Numbered from the stretch's first letter, positions 43,701 through 57,420 are shown. The stretch: 64,000 nucleotides of DNA from Oscheius sp. JU75 (GCA_037178855.1 JASJZC010000001.1:2170001-2234000), one strand, 5' to 3'. The notes: a model not told the origin generated them from the letters alone. Numbers and translations are program-made.

Positions 43701-46697
43701 CCGAGCATCTGAGCCAAGTAGAGTTCTGGAAAAGGAGGGATTATTAGAACGAGATAGATAATTTGGGAAAACTGGTCGGACAACAACGGAGAAAATTGAT
43801 ATTGAGAGAGAGGCGAAAATATGACAATTACCTTCAGACTCGCTCGTGGGTGAACTCGACTCGTCTCCTCGATGATAAAGCTCCTCGTAGAACCAGCTAC
43901 CCGGCATCTTCGGTTTAACCACGTCGCCGCCACGCAGACCCAGTTCCTCCTTCATTCTGAAAGCAAAATATTTAGAGAAGTCGATGAAAACTATAAGGAT
44001 CGAGCTTAACGACTAAACTGGTATTTTCAGGCCCTAAATCGATTTATAGTGAAAATGCAAGCTGTATAAGCAACTCTACAGCTGCTTTCGATAGTTTAGA
44101 GTCTCGAGAGTCCGTACGAAGAAAAAGATCGAAAGAAAATGTTACTATAGATTGGCAGGAGGCACTAGGGCTTTGTAATAAGCCGCCCGGGCCCCCCTCT
44201 ATAGAATGGTTGCTCGTAAATGGCGCTGCTGCTGCGGCAAGAGAGACCAATGGACAGCATCTGTTTACAGGTCCCGCGGCTTCTAACCGAAGATTATGAG
44301 ACCCTTATCAGGCAGAAAACAAAGAAGGAGAGAACTGCTGAACAAGGCTCGGTGCCTGGTGGCGCACTGAGGAACACAGGGAGCGAGAGCAAAAATCCGC
44401 TGAACACGGCAAACAGCCGTTGACGGCCTGTGTGCCGCTGCGGGGACAGCCACTTTCGCGCGCTCTCTCTCATATGACACTGGGCATAGCATTGTTTGTT
44501 GGGAAAAAAGGAGGTTGGAAAGGAGAAAATATTGACGAGGAGAGGGCAAGCGCCAAAGGGAAAGTTTTTGACGCGATAAGGTGCAAAGTTTCATCAGTTT
44601 TATGGGGGCAAAAGCTAGCCAGAATGGCATTTGAAGGACTCGAAGCTCGACATGGAAAATTAAAAAGAATCACTGTTGTGGACCGATTTTACGGCACTTT
44701 TCCTTCAAAAAGATGCCCTTCCAGGTCACGAGGACGTCAACAGGCAGTTTTACAGACTAACTTGGACGAAAAAGTAAGGAAGAAGGTGAACATGCAGGGA
44801 GGAAATGAATGAAGAGAAACGTTTGAAAAAGGAAGTACGCGAAAGGTTGCTAGTCTTTTAGGCGCGCATTCAAAACGCATTTAGTCCTGACTCTAGGTTT
44901 GGATACAATGCCTTCTGGAGAGAAAGGGGCTAATCCCGGCCACTGAAATATAAGCTGACACCGGCGACTGGAAGCCTAATTAGTAGATATCCGCCTCGTG
45001 TGGACATCAGGCCGGCACAGCAGTAAGTATGCAGATCTAATACGGCAGAGTGCCCTGCTTGTCTCGTCAACAATGGCCTGCTCTTTGAAAGACAAATGTT
45101 TCAAATGATTTTTGTTTTGTGGAAATCGGGGAAAAGTGCGGATGGATGGAAAAACAGGACCGACGGCTGCAACTGTACAAACAGAGTAACCGATCCCCTC
45201 TCCCTCTCGGTCTCCTGTGTGGACTGGATAGACTGACAGAGAGAGAGAGAGGCGAAAACAGCCGATTCTGAGAAGATTACGGCGAAAAGAATAAGAAAAA
45301 CAGCGTTTCCGGGGTGATCGACGGGGATCTTCTTTCGCCTTGGAGAGAAGCGTGTGTCCAGCGATCGTCGGCCACGATAAAATAAAGGCGGTTGGCGCCT
45401 TTTTTGCTCCGTTTTCAACAATCTTTTGTGAACAGAAAGTGGGTAAACTGAGGGGGAAAGCAAGAGAATCAGAGGAAGACACTATTTTTGCTGGGAAATA
45501 GTCTTCACTGATGTTGTTAAGCTTTTGCAGTCACTTTCTGGGCTTCAGGTTTTGCAGAGAACGTTTTAGCATCGTGAAAATAGGAAAATAAGGAGAGGGA
45601 AGGGATTAGAGAAGAGAATAAAGAGTAGAAAACGAAATTTTGTTTTATGATTACGATAGCATCAAAATTGCGTACACTTTTGAATGTGATTTGCGCGGGA
45701 AGCAGCATTTCTTTCTCTTTTACCGTTTACATCTATATATTTGCTATTATTCTAACCTATTACGTCTTGTTCTACAGCTCTCAGACCACCAAAATAGCTC
45801 TACGAGATCAAGAAACAAGTAAGAGGACGATGAGGAGCTAAAAAAGTGGTTTGGAAAAGTTTTACGACAACAAGAACCACCGAAATGAAGTTGAATTGGA
45901 CGGAACGCCGGGACAAATCCGACCAAATTGGTCGGGGAGGAAGACGATTAGAAACAAGGCGCCACGGAGATCAGTTGTCCTCTCTCTTTCTCACACGCGG
46001 CACAGATGATTGTTTTCCTGAGGCAGACACAGAGAGAAAGGGTGTCCTTCTCATTAGCATGCAGGCCCCAAAATGGACACAAAGAGTCCGGTTTCGAAAT
46101 CGCGTGTGGTGGCAGAGAGGAATTGGGGCCGAGGAGGACTATCTCTTATTGAGACTTGGCACGCGTAAACAGATCCATGTGAGCGTTTTTCCGAAGATAA
46201 GAGTACCTTCCTAATGGGTGTAAATATTGACAGTTCTGCAAATGTTATTTCTTGCATTTTTTGCTGTTTTCCAGCTCCCATTATCAGCTCTCCAGGAAAT
46301 TTATAAGCGGGGACAGATTGGGAAAAAATCGAATAACAGGGCTCCAAGTATGGAGGAGAAGACAAAAGCATGACAAACATTTCGTGATTGAACTTCCAAG
46401 CTATTTTATAGGAACGTGGCCGCATTATTCAAGTTTCTGATCTTCTGCAAACTTGTAGTCCATTATCCACTCTACAACTTTGCAGAGCATCAAAGAGTCC
46501 AAAAAAGGCCATCTTGAACTCATAAATCGCCAAAAGAAATGAGACCTCTCTGAAACAAACAACTTGGGGAGCAAAGGTCCGCACGTAGTCGTCACCCCGG
46601 TCACAGATCGGCTCCCACGCCTCGAGCAGGCCCTATTTACTATCAGGAGAAGGAGAGTCGGATGGCTTTCAGCCCTTACAAAAGAGACGAAAGGTAC

Positions 46698-46733
<36 letters not shown>

Positions 46734-49700
46734 CTTCTCACCTTTCTTTATGGTCTCCCTTTCTGGCGCAATGAGGCTCTCTCGCTCACAGAAAGAGAGA
46801 GAGAGAGAGAGCAGCTGCTGGCCGTTGCCCTGCCTGTTAATGTCCGTTCGGGGGCTGTTTGCCTCTGCGCAGAAGTATGGGAAAGAGAGAGAGAGAGAGA
46901 GAGAGTCAGTGTCTCTCTCTGTCTCTCACTCTCGAGGGACTCTTGGACGTTGTTGCGCGCGGCGTCCGTGTCAGATGCGCTTATCTAATTCGAGTGTGCT
47001 CGTTTGGCGCAAGATTTAGCGCCTCCCCTGGGGATTCAAGAGAGAGAGAGAGAGGCTCCAGGTTCGTCGCCGTCGTGCCACTGGACATCAGGCCAATCAA
47101 GGATTGCTATGATCTTGAGAGCTAGAGTCTTGGCGCAGGGACTACTGGTAGACCGGGGGTGGAGCTCTCTTAGGCCCAAGTTTTTAAGCTTTTTGCTGTA
47201 GCGCTCCATTTCCTGGCCCATGATTTGATTTCATGATTTGATGTAGTGTACTGAAATATTGTGGAACGTAGCAAAATCCACACGTTTGCAGAGCATGACC
47301 AGCCCGAAAAATGTCATCTTGCACCCGAAAATGTCGGATATTGAGTAATGAGAGGGGGACTGTATGGGATTAGAGTTTGATATCAGCTTCAAGACTCGTT
47401 GTGACGTTGATTGGGCACATAATTACGCTGAGCTGGGGTCCGTCTAATTGAAGTCGCGAGAGAGAGAGGAATGGACACACGATCCGCGGTCAACATGACG
47501 AAGCGAGAGAGAGCCTGCCGTCGTGCCAGGCTGTAAAACAAAAAGGCCATCCATAAATGCGCAATGAAGTCGGCATGTTTTGGACACTAAATTGGCTCTC
47601 GCTCGGTCTGTAAAGATCGTCGGTCTTTCCTCTCCCTCCCTCCTCTTCGCGCGCTCTTTGTGGCGCCAAGTGGAGCACAGCACCGCGTCAAGTGGACCTC
47701 CTGTAGTCAGAGGGAGAAAGACATATCAGGTCCATGTGTTTACGCCAGTTAGCCCATAGTTAATGAAGCGCTCCCCGGACATGTTCCGTTACTCGGCCAT
47801 CCGTGTTGTGACCGGCACGGCGCTCTCTCTCAGTCTCTGGCCTGGGCGGCATCGGGCCTCGTCACGGACTCTGACGCTTGTCAGAGACGCCTACTGTAGA
47901 TGCAATTGGCCGCAGGCGGAAGAGAGAGACATTAGCAGAAGAAGCTAGAGATAGAAGATTTTCGACTTTTCTCTCGAAACGGCGTTTTGCAGTTGGGAAA
48001 TCTTATATTTGGGTGAGGCTAGACTTTCGGGCTTGATTTCGACCTGAAGACGAGGATTTCCAATTGTTTCATATTCTAAAAATTTGTTGTCCTGAACCCG
48101 ATCTACAACTTTGCAGAACACTAAACATTTGAAAGTTCGAAAGGGATAGCTTTCAAGGCGTATTGGTAGCCAAGAAAGAATTTTCCGATGATCCCATATC
48201 CACAAAAGTTGTGGTTTCCGACCCTTTTCTTCAATGTTGTAGTACATGCCAAAGTGAAAATGTCAATGGTTCAGTTCGTACCGACGCGGATAACAGAAAA
48301 TAACCAGTTTAGTCATAGAAAACAAACCCCATTTCGTACTTCGAGCTCTTGTTTTTCTGAATTTCGGATGACTATTTTGACAGACGCAAAAGTATTGTTT
48401 TCCCCCGAGCTCCCCCGTCTGACTCACGCGACTTGGTCCAATTCTCCCGTAGAGGCTCCACTGTCCGAGTTGCACTTCTGCTGTCCAAAGGCGTATCCTG
48501 CAAAATGTCATGTTTGAAATTGGTCGTTTGGCGCCAAAACGGCGGGGAGAGAGAAACGAACGGCGGCTGCGCAGGCGCGGCGAAACCAAAAGAAGAACCC
48601 GACCACAGGTGGAGCGTTTCAAATCACCTTCGGCACAAGGGGCTGTGTTGTGGAAAAACTTGATAGCGTCTGGACACTTTCACTCCTAATTTGAACACAG
48701 ACAGACACCTCTCTTATTTGAAACTGGGGAAGGGCTGTAAAAGGTGAGAAGGGCGCCTGTTGGTCTCTCTTTTGTAGACCCATGAGGGCCAGATTGATAT
48801 GGGGAGAACAGCGCTCGTGATAACTGACAGGGAGAAGAAAACAAGGCGATAAAGGCGACGAGCCATTGGAAAATGAACTCTTTTTAAGCTTCTACAAAAA
48901 AAATAAAAGAGAAAATCTAGAAACGGGATCCGGACCCACGACTGTCTTCTTTCCAAACAAATGCTGCAAAGTAGTAACATTTGATCTACTCTACAACTTT
49001 GCAGAACTTGGCCAAACACAAAACTGCTGTCCTCTGATTGACTCAAACGAGGCGCCGAAAGATATGTGCCTCATTGAAAGAATTCGTGAAATTTTCTACG
49101 TGCTCTTTTCCGATTGCCAGTGCTGTTAAACTGGGGAATATGAGTAAAAACAAGGCTATAAAGTCAAACGAGCAGTAGTTGAGTTCTGAAGATCGAAATC
49201 GATCCTCTCTCTACTCTGTCTCTGCTGGCCGGGCCTCGAGTGAACTGTTTTGTTCTCACTCTCTCTCTTTGTGAAAAGGGTTGCGCGTGCAAACATACAC
49301 AGAAGGTGAAGGAAAAGGTTTGTAGAAGCCCCCGGAAACGAAAAGGGAGACCTGTTTCTCTCGCTTCCCTAGAGGGCGAAATCGGTCGGCATGTGGGAAA
49401 GTGGGCGGCAGGCGCGTGTGTGTTCCGAAAAGAAGGAGAAGAAGGCCCCCCTCAAGGCCTGTTCCCTTTCTCTACCAGTTGGGGAACGAGATGAGACTGT
49501 ACGGGTGTTCCCGCAGCTTTAGCAGCCCCCCGACCGGCTACAGGGCAATGAAAGTCAGGGACTTTCGCTGGTTTGAGCTTTGAAGGACGTGTTTAAGATA
49601 GAAGTTCTTACTTTCGAACCCCAATTTGTTTCGAAAAGTTGTAGATTTTGGTCTATTCTACAACTTTTCAGAAAATGATAAAGTCTGAAGATCTAAGCTT

Positions 49701-50377
49701 GCATCAGTAAATCTATTTTCCCGACGGAGCTCAAGGGTATCAAGCCAAAAACGAGGACGAAAACATTGACGTCGTCTCCGTCATTTGAGGCGGAAAATGA
49801 CGCAAAAACTCAATTAGGAGAGACACTCTTCATGCCGAAAAAGGCTTAGTTTGTAACTCTTAAAACTTTTGTAACCTTGAACCCCCGTCGATCCCTAAGC
49901 TCTAAGCCGAAGAGCCAATTTAGCGTGTGCTCTCTGACAATTCCGCTCGTCCATTTTATGCTAATGAGGCTCCCTGCTGAGTCAAAGAGAGGGGAGCTCT
50001 TTCTGAGTGACCAGTGCGCGATGCAGACGGCGTATTTGAAGGCGCGAAGTCAGTGACGCAGAGTAGGGACAGATGGCTCACACTGGGGTGCGCTGTTTGC
50101 CGCGGCAGAGTCTCTATTGTTTCCAAAGTTTTTCTAAGGATCTCCTCTGGGAACTGGGAGGGGGCAGGAAAGATTTGATCTGTCTCTCTGTCTCACAGTC
50201 TCTCTTTCCCATTACATTCTCCCTCCTAAACTCACTCTTTTGTTGAATGTTCCATTGTCCAAACTCGTTGGTCAGACGATCCATGACAGGTGGGACGTAG
50301 AGCATGTCGTCCTGGCTCGATCCTGAGTGAAATCCCTCCTCACTGTGACGCGATGAATACGCAAGAATACCCGCCAT
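40781..50377 (-). CDS. mex-3: MEX-3 family RNA-binding protein with two KH domains
   Basis: Nine exons: 50377-50236, 48497-48428, 43956-43832, 43725-43627, 42265-42086, 41959-41835, 41643-41485, 41443-41128 and 40995-40781. They give 476 residues in frame. KH1 has [18 protein letters not shown] with the G-x-x-G loop, then [17 protein letters not shown]2 has [19 protein letters not shown] glutamine tract and low-complexity C-terminus follow, with no RING (vertebrate MEX3 has one). MEX-3 binds 3' UTRs and represses translation of cell-fate mRNAs, e.g. pal-1 in C. elegans. The KH1 loop codon is split by a GC-AG intron (43626-42266). The 4.5 kb and 1.7 kb 5' introns are repeat-rich and may carry regulatory elements. 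Confidence 0.93.
42266..43626 (-). other. GC-AG intron inside KH1 of mex-3
   Basis: The donor reads CAAG|GCAAGT and the acceptor TTTTCAG. The codon for the last glycine of the KH G-x-x-G loop is divided 1/2 over the junction, so no other donor keeps this motif intact. Confidence 0.8.
46440..46491. repeat. foldback repeat B (mex-3 intron)
   Basis: ATCTTCTGCAAACTTGTAG / CTACAACTTTGCAGAGCATC. Confidence 0.8.
46701..46730. repeat. (GA)n microsatellite in mex-3 intron
   Basis: Near-pure GA dinucleotide run. Similar runs are at 46793-46812, 46884-46905 and 47040-47053. Confidence 0.85.
48072..48124. repeat. foldback repeat B (mex-3 intron)
   Basis: Right arm CTACAACTTTGCAGAACAC is intact; the left arm (AATTTGTTGTCCTG) is decayed. 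Confidence 0.65.
48961..49012. repeat. foldback repeat B (mex-3 intron)
   Basis: ATGCTGCAAAGTAGTAACAT / CTCTACAACTTTGCAGAAC. Confidence 0.75.
49629..49677. repeat. foldback repeat B (mex-3 intron)
   Basis: TTTCGAAAAGTTGTAG pairs perfectly through its core with CTACAACTTTTCAGAAAA. Both arms share the AAAAGTTGTAG variant, i.e. a paired change. Confidence 0.8.
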
Positions 50378-50660
50378 TGTAAGTTTCAAGTAAGAGTGTG
50401 GTTAGGGAGCCAGCCCAGAGAGGTGAATAGAGATCTGAAAAGAGCTTTTAAAAACGGAAAGCTGGAGAAAGAGAGAACGGCACCAGCCGCAAGAAGATGG
50501 GATCAGCGGTGGTGGCAAGGGGAAAAGAGAGGGAAGATTAGATTAGGAGATTTGCTGAAGAAGAAACATGTTGTCAGAAGGCAGGCTCTGGGCGGGAAAA
50601 AAGTCTCATTTGAACGAGATCTGCAAAAACAGACGGCACTAACAAAAGGGAAATGTTTTG

Positions 50661-50714
50661 TTGAGGCAGGATTCGAACCCAAACAAGTGCGCTAACCACT
50701 CGGCTATGGAGGCA
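50661..50714 (-). repeat. tRNA-like SINE remnant
   Basis: Minus strand: TAGCCGAGTGGTTAGCGC (box A) then GGGTTCGAATCCTGCCTC (box B), only about 10 nt apart, so the anticodon arm is missing. The upstream lead (AAAACTTTGC and GGATTTTCCTGC) is shared with 53529-53640. Confidence 0.7.
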
Positions 50715-51468
50715 AAGTTTTGCGCAAAATGCAGGAAAATCCAAGTCATACTGATACTTCTGACTGCATTTGCGAAACTGCAATCTGGAAGGCCCAATTT
50801 TTCTACCAAAATGTGATTTTCCATTCTTAAAATGTTCTGCCAAGTTGTAAAACATTGCAAAGGCCGAAGCCTGTTGGTTTTGCAGGAAAAGTGGAATATT
50901 GAAAACATTGGACTGTAAAAAGGAAAAAGGATTGGATCACCAAGATTCTCGAGCAGAACAGAGTGGATTCCTTTTTTTCCTGAGCTCCGGGCCCCTCCCA
51001 GAGATTTGGGCGGAGCCAACTGACGAATGGCACATCTGGCCGGTCACAATTAATGGCGGCCACAGCAGATGCCACTCAAAAATCAGGAGGAGGGAGCTTC
51101 TGTTTTCTCTCCCTGTAAAGGAGGGAAAAAGACTTTATGACCCAAGGTCAGATTTAGCCAGTTTTCGCTTTGGCGCCACAGAGCTTTTTCTGGGGCTTTG
51201 GTGGGCCTTAATTACGACCTGGACCCCACGAGTTTAGGCGGGAACAAAGGACAGCTGCGTCACTGGAGGTCATGTCAGTTCTCGTAAAGGACCTCTCTAA
51301 GAGTCATTTTCACAGAACGTAAAGGCTGAGAATTGGGAGAAGACAATGGACTGTAAACAGAGGTCAGGCTTTTGCCTTTCTACTGGATATTGAACCGGGC
51401 TTGACGAAGTGCTCAACAGTCTTGTCGCGGCACCCCCGATTTCAGGATTTCGGATTTTGTGCTTTTTT

Positions 51469-51515
51469 ACAAAGCAGTAGAGGGGATAAAGAGCTACAAC
51501 TTTTCAGAACATGCC
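51469..51515. repeat. foldback repeat B (intergenic)
   Basis: Right arm CTACAACTTTTCAGAACATG is intact, left arm decayed. The flank GGCTGAAAAATGAGATCTTC matches other copies. Confidence 0.65.
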
Positions 51516-53528
51516 AAGGCTGAAAAATGAGATCTTCAGGCCGAAACTGGTCGATCAAATAGGGCGCGCAAATTCGAATATATAACTGCGTACTCAAGGT
51601 TCCCTTGCTTCTAAGGAAAGTTTTCACATTGAATACCAATATACTATTTCAAGCAGTCTTAGTGTCCCACCCGATCGGAAGTCAGCTCGAAAAAAAGGTG
51701 CCGAGCGCGTACAAACAAGAATCGGCTGGAGAGGGTTTACTAAAAATGGCAAATATCTGGTCGCGGGGTTTGTTTTCGTCGAGATCGAACGTTCGCGCTT
51801 TATTGCCCAGTCGTGGGAGGTTGTCTTCCTTCCTTTTTTTCTGCTTCTTCAAAAGTTTATAGGGTCAATTGGCAATGCGACGACGGCGACGACAGGAAGG
51901 GGTTAGGCCGAAGAAAGAGAGAGACACAATGGATCGGACCTCGGCGCCTTGTTTGCCTAGCCTGGAAATGGTGCCGGTACGGGCCGGCCAACACCTCCTC
52001 TCTCTTTTCTCGTCGTCTTCCAAACAACAATCCACTTGGCAACGGGCTTTCATCCCCGCTCTTCATGTTCTTCGATCCTCAAAAAACTGCCACCAGTTTT
52101 TTTTAGAGAGGGGCTCGGCAGATGAGTCAGAGGTACGGGAAGTGCAGCCGAACATATAAAACAGCCCTTCTATCATAAAAAGATATCTCTTTTGGTCTTT
52201 CGACTGTTTTTCATGACCAGATGAGCTCGAACCCCCCGGAGAATTGAAGGCTGAAATGAGCACTTTTGCTATCAACGAGCAGACTGTTAGTCACCAAAAG
52301 ACCCTAGGGGAAGTGATAAAAGTTATCTGAAGTTTTATGGAGTAGTGGGGGGAACTCTGAAGCTTCAAGAAAATCCAAGCTCCGCGCCAGGCATCGCAAA
52401 CCTGGCCGGCCAGATTTGTGATCGTTCCGCGCCTACAGTACCTGGAATCGAGTTCCTGGGTAGAAGAACCGAACTTTCCAGGGACTTTCATAGTTTGAGG
52501 TCTTGATCTTTTAGCAAAAGAACAATTCTAAAGTTCAAGGCTAGAAGTGGGCTATAATTAGAAGAAATACCGTAGTTGTTGGAAGGCTGAACCCGAGACA
52601 AATCGGTAAAGATGGCAAACTAAGACTGAGAATCGGTGAGAGATACCATCAAATCCTTTGTTTGGTCACTACGCTGAGCATGGTCGAGAGGTCGAGAGCG
52701 AGAGAATCTTCTCGAATCTCTCTTCGTACCGTATAACGGTTACGTGTTTACGGGGGAACCATCTGCCCTTTTTGCGTGTGTAGACGACGAAGATGTCCCA
52801 TGCAAGGGGAGAAGAAAGAGCGACAGGACTCATTCATCACATGCAAGGAGCGACTAACAAGCAAGGGGCCGTAGAATTGTCAACAAGTACAGTATCTACT
52901 GACCTTTTTCCTGGAACAGGGCTTACCCCACAAAGGATTGGAAAGTTGGTCTCTTATGAGGGAAGGAAGTGCGCTGACCTTTGCCAAGGCCGCTCTCGTC
53001 TTTTCTTCTTCTTTAGGCGGGAAACTCTCCCGAGAAGCTTTTTGAAAAGAGACAGAGGTGCCTAGATCGTACGGGCGTGAGTCAGTCAGGGAAGCGGAAA
53101 GACTTCCTGTAGGCTTTCTCTACAGAGAGACAGGAAGACAGAGAGACAGAGAGAGGGATAGTGTAACTATGTTAAAGATTGTGTACACCGGTTGCCAAGG
53201 ATCGTAAAGAGTTCTGTTTCGTAATCCGATCCTTGAGAAAGACAGAGAAGGGGGAAACCCCTCTTTGATGTACCGAAATGACCTCATTAGCATGGCGACA
53301 AAACGACCGGGTCGCTCGTTTTTTACACTTCTTTCAAAACCGTCTTTTTCACTAGACTCAAAAAGTAAACGGGCTTTCGTAACTAACGCGAGTTATCCGT
53401 GTTGTCGACGCAACAGCTGCGTCTTGCAAAGACTGGCGCCAAATTTCGAACTTCTGAACGAATAGACAGGAGAATCAAAAGTAAACAAGCCAAGACAGAA
53501 CGGTTGACAAAACTTTTGATATGCGGTG

Positions 53529-53588
53529 GAACCGTACGCGGGTCGCTTAATTTGCAAGCAAATGCGCTAACCAGTCGGCCATAAGTGC
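53529..53588 (-). repeat. tRNA-like SINE remnant
   Basis: Minus strand box A-like TGGCCGACTGGTTAGCGC, then TACGGTTCC as a decayed box B. The lead sequence resembles that of 50661-50714. Confidence 0.6.
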
Positions 53589-56500
53589 AAAGTTTCGCGT
53601 GGATTTCAAGAAAATCCAAGTGAACGATGCTATTTTGTTACTGCGATTTTTAAACTGGATAAGTGGGTATCAAACGGCAGTGTTGCATACCGTTAGATTT
53701 CAAAAGTGGCATTTTCACAATTTGCGTATTTTCAGTATAAGGATTGGGACTAACAGTCTACTGACATAAATTAGACGCTATGTGACAAGAGAACCTTCCA
53801 GAAGACGGATAATCCTGTCCCATTCACTCAGAGACAAGCGTAGTCTGGACAGGAGATATAAGTGACAGATTGATGAGCGCGATCGTGGGTAATTGCGCGG
53901 GAAACGTGTGGCTGGAGATGGTCCTATAGGATAAGGAGAGAGGTGTCGAAACGGTACGGGTTTCACTTTTTTGCATAGAAGCGAAAGAAAAGATACAGGT
54001 AGAGAGAGACTGCCATTTGCGGCAGTGCCCGCGATCAGAGTCCCCGCTAAGGAGGCGTGGTCCAGCGACACGCCCCCCTACTCTGACCATCTGGACACAA
54101 AGGAGCAGTTGGCCCTTTGTAGTCATTCGAATTGGCTTTACAGGGGCAGGACGATGTCTTCGGAGATCAGGCAGCTGCCAACAGTCACCAGATAACAGAT
54201 AGATGGAGGAAGGGTTTGAAATGGCGGCTGGCTACTGGATCAAGAGCTGTTCTTCTCTGTCGCTCAAATGGATCACAGACCTATTTGGAAGCTACAGTAG
54301 TACCAGAATAGTGACAGTTTCAGAGAAAGTCTCTCTTAAGTCAACAATTGTTTGAGTATAATGAACATTACATGTCAAGATCTTGGCTAGACGCTTGTTT
54401 ACAAGTTGCAGAAGTAGCACTGAGAGAGACATTCAGTTTTTAAATAGTCAAATAGAGGAGCTAACAGTTCAACTATGAGAAGTTTGTGTCAAACGTGATG
54501 GAACTAGATCATCCGATAATTTGAGCTCAAAGAGCCTGTCAATCAGTGCCTAAGCATCAATCTTTCACTGATCTGTTTATAGTCAGCAGACAAACATCAA
54601 AACACAAGAATTTGAAAAGAGTCAGAGAGACAGAGACAGAAAGACTCCCTATCCAAAAGTCACCTGACCTTCCCACAGTTGAACCAAACATAAATCCTAT
54701 CCGCTTTCTCATTTTCCCCCTAACTCCCTTATTAGGAAATGACCCTCTCTCCCGAGTTGTCCTCCGAGCTTCGAAGACGGGGTGCTAATGGAGTGACCGA
54801 GGGTCACTCGGCGCCGCCTCGTCGATGCCCACAGGAAATTAGCATACTAGCGATTGGACGACGAGGAGAGAGAGAAAGAGGGGTGGAGGAATAATAAACC
54901 GATTCAATTAGAGGAAGCAAAGAGGGGGTCGAGCGGTTGGTCACCGACACTGACGGGAGAGAGAGACTCACTGTCCTGTGGAGGGATCGGCTTTCAAAAC
55001 TGAGCCTTCAAAGGCTCGCCGGCAGCGCAAACAACAAAGTGCGAAAGAGGAACGAAAAAAGAGCGAGAAAGACTGGACAGCGGTGGGCAGGCAGGCAGGA
55101 TTGGGAAAAGCAGGAAAACAGCGAGTCTCTTTCATTGTATGAGAGGTGCGAAATAGAAACTATAACAGTTGTAGAGCGCAACTTGTCTCTTTAGGTAGAA
55201 GACATCACCAGAGCCCTGCCAAAAAGTCTACCCAGTTGCTTTCAGTCCAGTCACGTATCGAAAACACTTCGAATGTCCGATACATCTTGCTAGCATAAAA
55301 AAAATAGGGCATCCCTGATATTATTTGTTCTGGGGATGAGTCAAGTCCTGATAGCGGAAGGATCAGAGCGCCGGCCGAGGATTGTTTACTTCCAGTTACG
55401 GGCTGTCAGGACGGGGATGGAGGGAAACTTTTGGAACTGTTTCCTGTCTCTCTGCAAAGGGAACATGATCATAAAGTGGAGTGAAAAGTGAGAGAAAGAT
55501 GTTTGTTGACCCCGAAGGAGTGATTTTATGCGTGTGTTTGTCTGAGAACAAACAGACACACACCCGGTCTTCTTAACTAGTATTCCCTTTCTCTCGTTTT
55601 CATAACAAGCCCCTGGGGATTCTCTGTCTCTCCTCTGACCTGGAACAGTTGTCTCTTTACCCCTCGCGAACCGAAAGGGCTGTGAACAACGGAGGTAAAG
55701 GTGTAATTGGACCGGGGGTAGATAATTATGGAGGGCCGACCTGAAAAGGCACATTCGGATCCGGTAGTCTCTCCCTCTCTCCCAGCAGCACCCTTCGAGC
55801 ATACGCAACACAAAGAGCTCTCGCCATGTGGCCATCTGCCAGTGGATTAGTTGATGGCAGTTTGGGAACCCAGGAAGAAAATAGGAATTCTTCTAGTAGA
55901 GCACCACAGTAGACTACCCAGGTCCAGTACCCAAAGACGGGACAGTCCAAGATTATGAGGGGCAACAGTGACAGTAACAGTGTCGTGAACAGAGACACCT
56001 ACAGAAGCAAGCTGACGAGAGACGAAGAGTTTGTGGAGAAGCTACTGTCGAAGTGACTACCTAGGAAACAACTTGGCAAGTCTAAATTTTGACTTGCAAT
56101 CGGGTTCAATTAGCTAGAAACTATTATTGCAGAAAACCTAGTTCCAGGAATATGTCAGTAACTAATTTTCGCTTTCATCACAGACAGATTTTAAAAGACT
56201 CCAGAGCCAACTGAACAAACAGGGAGAGACAGTACTGATAAAACAAGATACTGTACTCTTGAGGATATTGCCAGACAGGGTAAGTAAGTGACATGTTCGG
56301 TAGTTGTAGGGTTAAATTCGGTAGGGTTGCACGTTTTCTCTGTAATTCCTGACATACAGTCCGATCGGACTTGACTGTGAGGAAAAGGAGGACCTGACTC
56401 AAACAGTCACGATTTCGATATGACTGTGAGATTCGCATCTGTCTCTCTATCTCTCGAACCACAGAGAAAATCCCACTGACAGAGATTGACTCTTCAGATG

Positions 56501-57188
56501 GAGAGTCAAAGTGCCACTAAAGAGATACAGGCAGTACCTATAAAGAGTAATTCCAGTAAGGAGTCGGCTTGTAACTTGACTAGGAACCAATCTGTCTAAA
56601 AGCTACCTGAAGCAATCCAGCAAAGTCTTTGGGGAGAAGGAGAGAGTAGTGTGCCTCTATCTCTCACTCTTTTCGGAGGGAGAGGAGGAAAGAGAGCCAG
56701 TTTGGAGTGCGACCTTGTCGGGTAATTGTGGCCCGAGGTGAGTACATTAGAAGGAGGAAGTGTCCCCCATAATTATCCGATCTGAAATTGAGATCACCTG
56801 GGAGAGAGAGACAGTTTCTTTCCCAAATTGGGGTCTTGTCCAAAGTGTCAACAGCCCACCCCAAAGATGGGAGATCTCCGAGAGACGACCGGAAATTCCG
56901 ATAAATATTGACTCTGAACCGTCAGACGACGATCGAGGTCTTTTTTCAATAGAGCATTGAGAGAGACGGCAGGCAGAGTTCTTCAAACTGCTATGGTGAA
57001 AATAGAGGTCGTGTGGCGGAGGAAGAGAGAGAGAGAGAGAGAGAGACCGATTTCGGTTGCGCAGGCAAAGAGAGTAATGGTCAACAAACATGTGGGGGGG
57101 CCACTGAATATTTCTATAATTTTTTCCCTATTCGAAACTTTTTTGGGCATTTTTCAGGTACAAGATCTCATCTACGGGACATTTCGTA

Positions 57189-57238
57189 TACAGCAAAGTT
57201 GTAGCTCTTGACTTAAGCTACAACTTTTTAGAACATGT
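57189..57238. repeat. foldback repeat B (intergenic)
   Basis: CAGCAAAGTTGTAGCTC / AAGCTACAACTTTTTAGAAC. The inner AGCT pairing differs from the consensus in both arms. Confidence 0.75.
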
Positions 57239-57358
57239 GAAAATGCGAAAATCGATGTATTAGCGAAAATGGTAGTTATATCAAAGTACTTAGTGGATTA
57301 ATATTGTAGTTTTAAAAGAACCGTTGTGAATTTTTAAACTTTGCGCCGCGGTTCATCC

Positions 57359-57420
57359 GCCATGGTCTAGTGGTTAGCGCGGCTGTTTCTAGTGCAAACG
57401 ACGTGGGTTCGCATTTACAA
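57359..57420 (+). repeat. tRNA-like SINE remnant
   Basis: TGGTCTAGTGGTTAGCGCGG (box A) followed by GTGGGTTCGCATTTAC (box B-like). It is preceded by AAACTTTGCGCCGCGG, similar to the lead of the other two intergenic copies. Confidence 0.65.

Noticed and set aside
46564-47125. Overlapping frames over (GA)n tracts
   Set aside because: Open only because GA repeats lack stop codons; the peptides are runs of R-E-R-E.
50661-50714. Functional tRNA gene
   Set aside because: Boxes A and B are present but there is no room for an anticodon arm and the acceptor ends do not pair.
55386-55835. 149-codon minus-strand open frame
   Set aside because: Low-complexity, no known motif, no splice or poly(A) context.
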